Made by a program: the position numbers and the translations under genes. Below, in pieces: positions 1 through 5,988 of a stretch of 6,179 nucleotides of DNA. Source of the DNA: Actinomycetes bacterium (GTDB lineage: Bacteria > Actinomycetota > Acidimicrobiia > Acidimicrobiales > Palsa-688); the NCBI GenBank assembly GCA_021827285.1, contig JAKAWM010000187.1, positions 1 to 6,179 of the forward strand, written 5' to 3'. Each line of letters begins with the position of its first letter. The first letter of the stretch is position 1. A model generated the notes under the pieces. It was given only the letters and a program-made list of their open reading frames with translations. It had not been told where the DNA came from and did not search any database.

Positions 1-984
1 GAAGTGGGGCCATGCCTCTTCCGCACTACGCTCGAGCGAGAAGCCCACCGCCTTCAGACGTTCGACCGCTTCGGCAAACTCCTCGTACCGCAGCTGAATG
101 TCGCCATCGGGATCAGGGTCGTTGTCAACGGGCATGTGGAGAGCGCCCGCGATCTGGCGAAGGGCGGTGAAGCCCATGCGCAGTGCCAGGCGCGGCTCGA
201 GCCGTTCCCGGCTGGGGGCCAGAGAGAGCCATAAGGCCGCCGAGTCCATGACCGCGAGCAGGCCGACGAGCCAGGAAAAAAGAGAACGGGGGGAGCGGAA
301 ACGGATCAGGACGGGGTAATTGGAGTGCGACTCGGCTACGTCGGCGGCCCAGCGTTCCCAGCGGGCGTAAAGCTCGGGCAGGTCGTCCGGCGCCCGCACG
401 CCATAGCGGGTGCGGGCCAGCAGCTCCGGCCCCCACGGGGGCATCCCGGCCCGGACCTCGAGGAGGGTGACCTCGGCCTCCCGGCGGTTGAAGGCGCTGT
501 AGAGGGTGGGAAGGTACGCGATCTGCAGGGTGATGACGAACAGGCCGCTCAGGGCGGCCAAGATGTCGGCCGATGTCGGACCGGCTCCCGGGGTGGCGGC
601 GAAGCCGAGCGTGAACATCGAGCTGGCGGCTTCCCGGGCTGCCGCGCCCGGGCCTCCTACCGAGGGCCACAACACAAGGAGCCAAGCCAGCTCGTAGGCC
701 CCCAGCCAGGTGAGCAGTTGCGCTACCAAGAAAACCGGTGCTTGGGCGGCCAGCACGAGGTCCTTTTTCTCGTAGTCCCTGAAGCGTACGGTGAGGAGGC
801 GAAAAAAAGCGTCCACTACCGAGTCGATGAGCCGTGACGAAAGGCTCCAGCCCGCTCGGGGGACCACGAGGACACGCAAGACGTTGGCCGTCGTGGCCAG
901 CACCAGGGCGACCCCCAGCACGACCGCGAGGACATGAGGCAGGATCACCCAATCGAGTCTGGCGGATCCGAGCCGCTGGGGCAC
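1..984 (-). CDS. Ion-channel-like membrane protein, N-terminal 328 residues (3' end beyond window)
   Basis: The frame stays open from a GTG at 984 to the left edge, so the C-terminus is missing. No in-frame ATG precedes residue 123. GTG was chosen because it lies just before the first hydrophobic segment and 54 bases after the galT stop; no clear Shine-Dalgarno is seen. Hydrophobic helices lie near residues 12-41 and 76-108. Then comes a short loop with SSMFTLGF (121-128), another helix near 140-165 ending in YLPTLYSAFNRRE, a charged soluble stretch, and a weaker hydrophobic segment near 234-257. Helix, S-x-x-T-x-G-F loop, helix resembles the pore unit of the potassium-channel superfamily, although the standard TVGYG filter is absent. 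The soluble tail holds an acidic DPDPDGDI run (289-296) like an EF-hand calcium loop. From memory, similar uncharacterised proteins occur in actinobacteria. That it is a membrane protein is secure; channel function and ion are inferred. It may be cotranscribed with galT. Confidence 0.72.
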   Translation of the reverse strand, partial: MPQRLGSARLDWVILPHVLAVVLGVALVLATTANVLRVLVVPRAGWSLSSRLIDSVVDAFFRLLTVRFRDYEKKDLVLAAQAPVFLVAQLLTWLGAYELAWLLVLWPSVGGPGAAAREAASSMFTLGFAATPGAGPTSADILAALSGLFVITLQIAYLPTLYSAFNRREAEVTLLEVRAGMPPWGPELLARTRYGVRAPDDLPELYARWERWAADVAESHSNYPVLIRFRSPRSLFSWLVGLLAVMDSAALWLSLAPSRERLEPRLALRMGFTALRQIAGALHMPVDNDPDPDGDIQLRYEEFAEAVERLKAVGFSLERSAEEAWPHF

Positions 985-1038
985 GGATATGGCCGGGCCG
1001 GCGGGCCAGCGGCCATGGAGGCCAGTCAGCGGGCAGCC

Positions 1039-1932
1039 TCAGGCTTCGCCCGCGGCCAGTTCGCGGAGGCGGCGCCCGGCCTCGTCCGGGTCGACCGGGT
1101 TGAACATCAGGCCCGAACCCAGTTCGCCCGCGGCCACGTAGCGGGCTACCCCCTTGGCCCGGTGGGTGGGCGCAATGTGGAAATGCACATGGGCTGCCGG
1201 CCAGGGGTGCCCATCGGTGGGCCGTTGGTGGCACCACAGCATGTAGGGCATAGGCTCAGCGAACAGTCCGTCCAAGGCCCGTAGTGCCCGGCCAAGTACG
1301 TCCACCAAGCCGGCGTGCGTCGAGGTGGTCTCGGCCAGGTCTCCCGCGTGTGCTTGCGGAGCCACCAGCAACTCGAAGGGGTATGAAGGCGCCCAGGCAG
1401 CCCAGGCCTGCCAACCACCGCTTGTGGTGACAACCCTCTGCTCATGGGAGGGGCCTGCTTGCCCTTTCCCCAAAAGTTCTTCGCATATGGCGCAGGCCTC
1501 ATCGCGTAGCTCCAGAAGGGGGACAGGCGGGACCTCCCCGAACGCATAGATCTGCCCGTGGGGATGGGGGATGGTGGCACCCACCTCGGCGCCCCGGTTC
1601 TCGAACACGAGCACGTAGCCGACATCGGGCCGGGCGCCCAGGGCCGACGAACGCTCGGCCCAGAGGGACACGACCAGGCCCAGTTGCTCGGCGTCCAGCC
1701 CGCCCAGGCTCTGGTCATGTTCGGGTGAGAACAGGACCACCTCGCAGCGGTCGTCGGGCAATGCCGGCCAGCGGTTCTTGAACCAGCGCACCCGGTAGGG
1801 CTCGGGAGCTTCCAGGCCCCCGGGGCAGAACGGGCAGCCCGAGCTGGGCCGGTTGGGCCGATGCTGGCGGGCTCCCACCACCACCACTTGGGCCCGGGTG
1901 AGCGGGTCCTGCCTGAAAGCCATGGCAGACAA
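1039..1932 (-). CDS. galT: Galactose-1-phosphate uridylyltransferase (GalT)
   Basis: A cytoplasmic Leloir-pathway enzyme of the HIT superfamily. It swaps UMP between UDP-glucose and galactose-1-phosphate, giving UDP-galactose and glucose-1-phosphate. The active-site motif HPHGQ is at 123-127. By alignment from memory with the E. coli enzyme, His125 is the nucleophile that carries the uridylyl group and Gln127 the assisting glutamine. Structural zinc ligands appear intact: Cys33 and Cys36 (CPFC), His72 (SPEH) and His123. Other family signatures are FKNRWPAL (51-58), FENRGAEVGAT (110-120), PYMLWCHQRP (229-238) and HVHFHIAP (248-255), which carries second-metal-site histidines. At 297 residues it is shorter than the E. 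coli protein (about 348), but no key motif is missing. The start is ambiguous: TTG at 1932 has a weak GCAGGG eight bases upstream, while an ATG at 1923 gives a protein three residues shorter. It is divergent from tetR and followed by the channel-like gene. Confidence 0.93.
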   Translation of the reverse strand: MSAMAFRQDPLTRAQVVVVGARQHRPNRPSSGCPFCPGGLEAPEPYRVRWFKNRWPALPDDRCEVVLFSPEHDQSLGGLDAEQLGLVVSLWAERSSALGARPDVGYVLVFENRGAEVGATIPHPHGQIYAFGEVPPVPLLELRDEACAICEELLGKGQAGPSHEQRVVTTSGGWQAWAAWAPSYPFELLVAPQAHAGDLAETTSTHAGLVDVLGRALRALDGLFAEPMPYMLWCHQRPTDGHPWPAAHVHFHIAPTHRAKGVARYVAAGELGSGLMFNPVDPDEAGRRLRELAAGEA

Positions 1933-2024
1933 GTTAGCCGCCCTGCCGGAGGGGGGTGCCTGGGCCGCGGCCGCTTCTCTTGGTCCTGGTCAGACGACTA
2001 TTTTGCGTCCAGCGCATCATGACG

Positions 2025-2051
2025 CTGACTGCAATGGTACACTGACTGCAA
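2025..2051. repeat. Exact 10-base direct repeat in the galT/tetR divergent region
   Basis: CTGACTGCAA occurs at 2025-2034 and again at 2042-2051, 17 bases start to start, directly before the tetR start codon. The copies are identical and close. They could be tandem half-sites for a regulator, possibly the TetR protein encoded next to them, although TetR operators are usually inverted repeats. The interval between them (2032-2044) also forms an imperfect 13-base palindrome centred on 2038, with four of six pairs matching. Binding by any protein is inference. Confidence 0.6.
2038..2043 (+). promoter_or_regulatory. Weak -10-like element for tetR
   Basis: TACACT matches the conserved T, A, A and T of the sigma-70 -10 box (four of six positions). 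No good -35 is found at 16-18 bases upstream. If used, transcription would begin near 2050, only a few bases before the ATG at 2053. The tetR mRNA would then be leaderless or nearly so, consistent with the lack of a Shine-Dalgarno sequence before this gene. Confidence 0.27.
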
Positions 2052-2052
2052 G

Positions 2053-2727
2053 ATGATGCCAACGAGTACAGAGAGGCCCTCCCTCCGGGAACGCAAGAAG
2101 CTGGCCACCCGCCGCCTGCTCCAGCGCACGGCTCTGGAGCTGGTGGCCCGGCAGGGTTATGCCAACGTGACCGTGGAAGATATCGCCGAAGCGGCCGAGA
2201 TCTCACCCCGCACCTTCTTCAACTACTTCCCCTCCAAAGAGGCAGCCTTGTTCGGTTTCGACCCCGAGCGCGAGGAGGCACTGCGCCAGCGGCTGGTGGA
2301 CCAGCCGGCTACGCTCAGCCCTCTGGACGCGCTCAGGGCCGTGTTCGTCGAGGAAGTCTGCACCCTTTCCCATGAACTGGGCGAACTGGGAGGCGACGCC
2401 GCCACCTGGTTGCGACGGATGAAAGAGGCACAGGGCGATCCGCAAGTGATGGCGGCCCGGGCCGCCCATGCGGCGAAAATGGAGCGGGCGCTGGCCGCCG
2501 GTCTGGCTGAACGCATGGGGGTGGGCGAGGAGGACCCGTACCCGGTCCTGGCGGTAAGTGCGGCCATGGGCGCCATGCGGGCGGCTATGAGGATGTGGGC
2601 GCAGCTGGGGGAGACCATCGAACTGGCCGCTCTGGTCGATGCCGCCTTTCGTGCCCTGGGACAGGGGCTGCCGCCGGACTGCCTGAAAGAACTAGTAAAT
2701 GGAAAGAGGAAAGGACGTTCAAGATGA
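2053..2727 (+). CDS. TetR/AcrR-family transcriptional repressor
   Basis: A 224-residue protein of typical TetR length. The N-terminal DNA-binding domain spans about residues 15-67. It opens with LRERKKLATRRLLQRTALEL, and its helix-turn-helix is in VTVEDIAEAAEISPRTFFNY (39-58), followed by the family hallmark FPSKEAALF (59-67). The remaining helical part (about 70-210) would bind a small ligand and dimerise; its ligand cannot be read from the sequence. The very C-terminus is basic (NGKRKGRSR). Two consecutive ATG codons, at 2053 and 2056, compete as start; neither has a Shine-Dalgarno, so a leaderless mRNA is possible. The stop overlaps the exporter start as ATGA, so the two are almost certainly translated together. 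The expected role is repression of its own operon, and perhaps of divergent galT, relieved by a substrate of the pump. The family is certain; the target is inferred. Confidence 0.93.
   Translation: MMPTSTERPSLRERKKLATRRLLQRTALELVARQGYANVTVEDIAEAAEISPRTFFNYFPSKEAALFGFDPEREEALRQRLVDQPATLSPLDALRAVFVEEVCTLSHELGELGGDAATWLRRMKEAQGDPQVMAARAAHAAKMERALAAGLAERMGVGEEDPYPVLAVSAAMGAMRAAMRMWAQLGETIELAALVDAAFRALGQGLPPDCLKELVNGKRKGRSR
2711..2715 (+). promoter_or_regulatory. Ribosome binding site that sets the MFS exporter start
   Basis: AAGGA lies within a purine-rich run (GAGGAAAGGA, 2706-2715), eight bases before the ATG at 2724. It decides the start: the open frame extends upstream to 2595, but that extension lies wholly inside tetR and encodes a non-membrane sequence unlike an MFS N-terminus. 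Confidence 0.75.
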
Positions 2728-4421
2728 GCGAGGCCCACTACTCTCCCGGCGGGGCGGCGCGCCCAGGAGCGGGCCCAGCGCCTCAGGGCGCCGCCAGCTT
2801 GGCCGATGGCGCCGCTGGGCAGGTTATCCCCGGCCTCAGCCACCGCCGCATCCTCGTCATCATCGGCGCCCTGATGCTCGGTATGTTGCTGGCCGCCTTG
2901 GACCAAACCATCGTGTCCACGGCCTTGCCGACCATAGTCGGAGACCTCGGGGGCGCCTCCCATATCACCTGGGTGATAACCGCGTACCTGTTGACATCGA
3001 CGGTTTCCGCCCCCGTGTGGGGCAAGTTGGGCGACCAGTACGGGCGTAAGAAGTTTTTCCAAGCGTCTATCTTGATCTTCCTGGTGGGCTCGGCCTTTTC
3101 CGGGCTGAGCAGCTCGATGGCCCAGTTGGTGGCCTTCCGGGCGCTGCAGGGCCTCGGTGCCGGCGGGCTCATGGTGGGCACCCAGGCCATTGTCGGCGAC
3201 GTAGTCTCACCGCGTGAACGGGGACGCTATGTGGGGCTTTTCGGAGCCGTCTTCGGGGTGGCCAGTATCGTCGGCCCGCTCCTAGGTGGCCTCTTCGTGG
3301 ACACCCTGTCGTGGCGGTGGATTTTCTATATCAACCTGCCGATCGGCGCCCTCGCCCTAGCCGTCGTGGCGGCGGAGGTGCCGGGACAGCTCCGGCGGGT
3401 GCACCACGTGATCGACTACCTGGGAGCCGCGGCGCTGGCGCTGGCTGCCAGCGGGCTGGTCCTGTCTACCAGCCTGGGCGGGACCACCTACCCGTGGGGG
3501 TCCTGGCCCATTATTGCCATGGCCGTTGCGGGCGTCGCCCTACTGGTGGTGTTCGCCGTTGTCGAGCGGCGAGCGGCCGAGCCGGTGCTCCCCCTGCACT
3601 TGTTCGCCAATCGGACCTTCTCGGTGACCAGCCTGGTCGGTTTCATCGTCGGCTTTGCCATGTTCGGCGCCGTCACCTATTTGCCCGTGTTCTTCCAGGT
3701 GGTAAAGGGCATGTCCCCGACCGCCTCGGGCGTCCAGTTGCTGCCGCTCATGGCGGGGCTGCTGATTGTCTCCACCGTCTCGGGCCAGCTCATTGCCAGG
3801 ACGGGCAAGTACCGGTTCTGGCCCATCGCGGGCTCGGCCGTGGTCGTCTTGGGCCTGTGGCTACTGTCGCTCATATCCCCGACTACATCGGGCTGGCGTG
3901 AGGTGCTGTACATGCTCGTGCTCGGCATGGGGATCGGCGGCGTGATGCAGGTCCTGGTGATCGTGGTGCAAAATGCCGTGCCCCACACTGAGCTGGGCGT
4001 GGCCACTTCTGCGGCTACCTTTTTCCGCTCCATGGGCGGGTCCTTTGGGACGGCCATTTTCGGCGCCATTTTTGCCAATGTCTTGGGAGGTAACCTGGCC
4101 CGCGACCTGCATGGGGCCAAGCCGCCCAGCGGCTTTGCCAGTGCCGACATAACCCCGGCCGCACTGGCCCATTTGCCTACTTTGGTACGCCACGGCCTGC
4201 AGCTGGGTTACGCCCAGTCGGTGCAGACGGTGTTCATGGTGGCCGTTCCGATCGCCGTCCTGGCCTTCCTGGCTACCTGGCTCATACCGCATGTGGAGCT
4301 CAGGCGCTGGACCGGTGAGGCGGCTGCTACCCGGGAGGCGGGAGCCCCCTCGGGCACCCCAGCTGAGGCCTCTCAGGCGGTTTTGGTAGCGGCCAGCTCT
4401 TCGGTCCGCGTGCCGGAGTGA
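2724..4421 (+). CDS. DHA2-family (EmrB/QacA-type) MFS multidrug exporter
   Basis: A 565-residue inner-membrane drug:proton antiporter with the length and hydrophobicity expected of the 14-helix DHA2 group. The family motifs appear in order. Motif D1 is LDQTIVSTALP (59-69) in helix 1. Motif A is GKLGDQYGRKKF (100-111) in the loop between helices 2 and 3. A motif B-like RALQGLGAGG is at 139-148. The antiporter motif C is GVASIVGPLLGGLFVD (178-193), followed by WRWIFYINLPIG (198-209). The first 40 residues are a Pro/Ala/Gly-rich cytoplasmic tail, and the last 35 or so after IPHVELRRW are polar and low in complexity. The start at 2724 overlaps the tetR stop by four bases and has a good ribosome site. 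The repressor pairing suggests export of a toxic compound or an own metabolite; the substrate cannot be deduced. The 3' end overlaps convergent hdrB by 49 bases. Confidence 0.93.
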   Translation: MSEAHYSPGGAARPGAGPAPQGAASLADGAAGQVIPGLSHRRILVIIGALMLGMLLAALDQTIVSTALPTIVGDLGGASHITWVITAYLLTSTVSAPVWGKLGDQYGRKKFFQASILIFLVGSAFSGLSSSMAQLVAFRALQGLGAGGLMVGTQAIVGDVVSPRERGRYVGLFGAVFGVASIVGPLLGGLFVDTLSWRWIFYINLPIGALALAVVAAEVPGQLRRVHHVIDYLGAAALALAASGLVLSTSLGGTTYPWGSWPIIAMAVAGVALLVVFAVVERRAAEPVLPLHLFANRTFSVTSLVGFIVGFAMFGAVTYLPVFFQVVKGMSPTASGVQLLPLMAGLLIVSTVSGQLIARTGKYRFWPIAGSAVVVLGLWLLSLISPTTSGWREVLYMLVLGMGIGGVMQVLVIVVQNAVPHTELGVATSAATFFRSMGGSFGTAIFGAIFANVLGGNLARDLHGAKPPSGFASADITPAALAHLPTLVRHGLQLGYAQSVQTVFMVAVPIAVLAFLATWLIPHVELRRWTGEAAATREAGAPSGTPAEASQAVLVAASSSVRVPE

Positions 4422-5413
4422 ACCGTGCTCGGGTGCCCGGTGCCGGGAGGAGCCTGACCGGAGACTGACTCGACCAAGTAATCGGAGATATCCCGAAGGA
4501 CGATCGTCCCGTTTGCCGCCTTGCGGAGGTTGACGAGGCAGATGGGGCACATGGTGACGCACTGCGCCCCGACCTCGCTCAGCTGCTTGACCCGTTCCGC
4601 GGCCACCGCGGCGGCCTTTTCCGGGTAAAGCGCCTCGGCAGGGCCCCCGCAGCACCACGTCCGGGTGCGGGCGTTGTCTGGTTCCCCCACCGTGAAGCCG
4701 GCCGCCGCGAGGAGCTGGCGCGGCGCTTCGACCACGTTTTCGTACCGGGCGTAGACGCAGCTGTCGTGGACCACGACTTGGCCCGAAAGGGGTTTGCCTA
4801 CCGGCAACTCGAGGTCGGCCAGCACCTCCAGGTAGCTCCGCACCTGCACGTCGTAGCCCTCCACCAGCTTGGGGAACACGCTGCGCAGCATGTTGGTCGT
4901 GTGGGGGTCGATGGTGATTGCCTCCCGGACACCGTACTTCTTGAAGATCCCGGCCACCCGGCGGGCGTGGGCAGCTACGACCTCTTCGGCACCGAGGTCG
5001 TAGGCGAGCGCCCCGGTGTAAAGGTCGTCCTCGTAGAGGTAGCCAACTTCAACACCGGCTTTCTTCAGCAACTGCGCCACGTTTGTAGGTACTCGGTCGT
5101 ACTCCTTGCTTTCCGCCCGGCTCGGCCGGGCGATCACCGATATCCCGTTCACCATCCGGTTGAGCCGGCGGCCCACGCCGGTGAAGCGGGCGAGCGGGGT
5201 ATTGCCGAAGCGCTGTTCCAAGCGGACGAGCCGCTCGATGTAGGGGACCAGTTGGTACATCGTCCCGGTGTAGATCACCCTCTCGCCACCGCGGGGGAGC
5301 CCGAGCTCACGTGCCCAGCGGGTAGCCCGGCGGGTGGGGATGGGGAGGACAGAACCGCGCAGGCGCAGGTTGTCAGCTAGCACCCCGATGACATCGCGAG
5401 TTGGCAGCGGCAT
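4373..5413 (-). CDS. hdrB: HdrB-like CCG-domain iron-sulfur protein with cysteine-free N-terminal domain
   Basis: A 346-residue relative of heterodisulfide reductase subunit B and of LutA/GlpC-type proteins, which normally carry two CCG domains (C-x31-39-CCG-x-CxxC). The C-terminal domain is complete: Cys219 (HDSC), Cys254-Cys255-Gly (WCCGG) and Cys289-x-x-Cys292 (CPIC), with an extra Cys285. It should bind one noncubane [4Fe-4S] cluster. The N-terminal domain keeps the fold's sequence pattern but has lost every cysteine: YTGT (48-51) where GC is expected, LYTGALAYDLG (131-141) in place of the CCG motif, and DPHT (169-172) where CxxC is expected. One cluster instead of two is therefore predicted. 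The start overlaps the hdrC stop by one base (TGATG) behind a strong ribosome site. The last 30 or so residues are a polar tail beyond the conserved domain, and the stop lies inside the convergent exporter gene. The acceptor substrate is unknown; a LutA-like role is possible but less likely beside hdrC and hdrA. Confidence 0.87.
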   Translation of the reverse strand: MPLPTRDVIGVLADNLRLRGSVLPIPTRRATRWARELGLPRGGERVIYTGTMYQLVPYIERLVRLEQRFGNTPLARFTGVGRRLNRMVNGISVIARPSRAESKEYDRVPTNVAQLLKKAGVEVGYLYEDDLYTGALAYDLGAEEVVAAHARRVAGIFKKYGVREAITIDPHTTNMLRSVFPKLVEGYDVQVRSYLEVLADLELPVGKPLSGQVVVHDSCVYARYENVVEAPRQLLAAAGFTVGEPDNARTRTWCCGGPAEALYPEKAAAVAAERVKQLSEVGAQCVTMCPICLVNLRKAANGTIVLRDISDYLVESVSGQAPPGTGHPSTVHSGTRTEELAATKTA

Positions 5414-5748
5414 CAGCCTTCCTCCTCCAGTAGCCAGCGCCGGAGCGTGTGGATATTGTCGGTTATGCCGACGCCAGCGGGGCAGCTAGCCTCGCACGCC
5501 CGGCAAAGCAGGCAGGAGAAAACTGCCTCTTTCTCAGCCCTTAGTTGCTCGTCGAACCCGAGGACCCCCAAACGCATGACCAGCCTGGGGAGCACGTCGA
5601 TCCCGAGCGGGCAGGTGGCGGTGCACATACCGCAGTTCATGCACACTTCGGCGTCGAATGTGCCGAGCGCATGGAGCTTGGTGGCTAGGAGCGAGCCGGC
5701 GAGGGTGCGGGGGCCGATGAGCGTGCTGGAGGCAGCGAGGGTGCTCAT
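5413..5748 (-). CDS. hdrC: HdrC-like 4Fe-4S dicluster ferredoxin subunit
   Basis: A 111-residue soluble protein with two complete cubane cluster motifs: C36-x2-C39-x2-C42-x3-C46-P and C79-x2-C82-x2-C85-x3-C89-P. This spacing, with about 33 residues between the sets and an all-helical linker, is the pattern of HdrC, which wires HdrA to HdrB by passing electrons through its two [4Fe-4S] clusters. HdrC of methanogens is somewhat longer; this one has a short N-terminus and ends shortly after the second cluster. It begins with an ATGA overlap with the preceding winged-helix gene and ends with a TGATG overlap with hdrB, so it sits in a tightly coupled operon. A stand-alone ferredoxin or a succinate-dehydrogenase-B-type fragment would show similar cysteines, but the neighbours support the HdrC assignment. 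Confidence 0.87.
   Translation of the reverse strand: MSTLAASSTLIGPRTLAGSLLATKLHALGTFDAEVCMNCGMCTATCPLGIDVLPRLVMRLGVLGFDEQLRAEKEAVFSCLLCRACEASCPAGVGITDNIHTLRRWLLEEEG
5421..5426 (-). promoter_or_regulatory. Strong ribosome binding site of hdrB
   Basis: On the minus strand AGGAGG lies seven bases before the ATG at 5413, inside a longer purine run (5417-5428). The run is within the last codons of hdrC and encodes its Glu-rich C-terminus, so hdrC and hdrB are translationally coupled. Confidence 0.8.
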
Positions 5749-5987
5749 GGCGCCTTCACCGCCCCGTAGCGGAAGTAACCTTCGTCGGTCTCGTCTTGTT
5801 CGGCCACGTAGCCGTATTTTCGCATCCCCATCACCCAGACCAGGACCTCGTTCTCCGGCAGCCCGGCGTGCCGGGCCAGCTCCGGCACCGTGAGCGGCCC
5901 ATCGCTCAGAAGCCGAAGTAACCGTCTACGGACCAGCGGTTCTTCCCGGATGACCTCACGGATTTCGCGGATAGGATCACGCCTCAT
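5745..5987 (-). CDS. Small winged helix-turn-helix protein inside the hdr operon
   Basis: An 80-residue protein, starting MRRDPIREIREVIREE. The ATG at 5987 was preferred over an in-frame ATG at 6011 because a perfect GGAGG sits six bases before it; the longer form would also overlap hdrA by 23 bases. After a charged helix (1-16) the sequence matches a winged-helix fold: helix near 18-28 (LVRRRLLRLLSDG), helix-turn-helix LTVPELARHAGLPENEVLVW (31-50), a helix VMGMRKYGYV (51-60) and a wing-like strand pair EGYFRYGAVK (69-78). This is MarR/ArsR-like in outline, without the usual dimerisation helices. It has no cysteine, so it is unlikely to bind a cluster or sense redox through thiols. It overlaps hdrC by ATGA and follows the hdrA stop by one base. 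It could be a small local regulator or a non-DNA-binding adaptor of the Hdr complex; the sequence does not decide. Confidence 0.83.
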   Translation of the reverse strand: MRRDPIREIREVIREEPLVRRRLLRLLSDGPLTVPELARHAGLPENEVLVWVMGMRKYGYVAEQDETDEGYFRYGAVKAP

Positions 5988-5988
5988 T

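Larger units (their letters stand above)
2014..2059. promoter_or_regulatory. Candidate operator: 7-base inverted repeat around the tetR start
   Basis: GCATCAT at 2014-2020 is the exact reverse complement of ATGATGC at 2053-2059, with 32 bases between. The left arm also sits in an imperfect 12-base palindrome (2014-2025, core TCATGA). A repressor bound here would cover the likely tetR promoter and its start codon, which suits autoregulation of the tetR-exporter operon. The right arm contains the paired ATG codons, so the symmetry could be accidental. The remainder of the 1933-2052 gap must also hold the galT promoter, but I could not identify convincing -35 and -10 boxes for it. Confidence 0.3.

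Noticed and set aside
325..837. Plus-strand open frame of 170 codons
   Set aside because: It lies antisense to the channel-like gene, whose translation has clear membrane helices, while this product shows no domain pattern.
985..1038. Readthrough of the galT stop to fuse galT with the channel-like protein in the same frame
   Set aside because: The two genes do share a frame, but the 54-base spacer has no readthrough or selenocysteine-type signal that I can see, and the GTG at 984 gives a natural start just before the first membrane helix.
125..1237. Long minus-strand open frame of 370 codons
   Set aside because: It is rich in Arg, Pro and Gly, has no recognisable motif, and spans the border of two better-supported genes in another frame of the same strand. 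It is a shadow produced by high GC content.
2595..2723. N-terminal extension of the exporter by 43 residues
   Set aside because: The extension lies entirely within tetR, is not membrane-like, and has no ribosome site. The ATG at 2724 has AAGGA eight bases upstream and the typical ATGA overlap.
4436..4447. CCCGGTGCCGGG as a transcription terminator between the exporter and hdrB
   Set aside because: The stem is only four to five pairs with a tiny loop, no T-run follows on either strand, and it lies inside hdrB coding sequence.
3861..4658. Minus-strand open frame of 265 codons across the exporter and hdrB ends
   Set aside because: Arg/Gly-rich shadow frame with no motif; hdrB uses a different frame with an intact cysteine signature.
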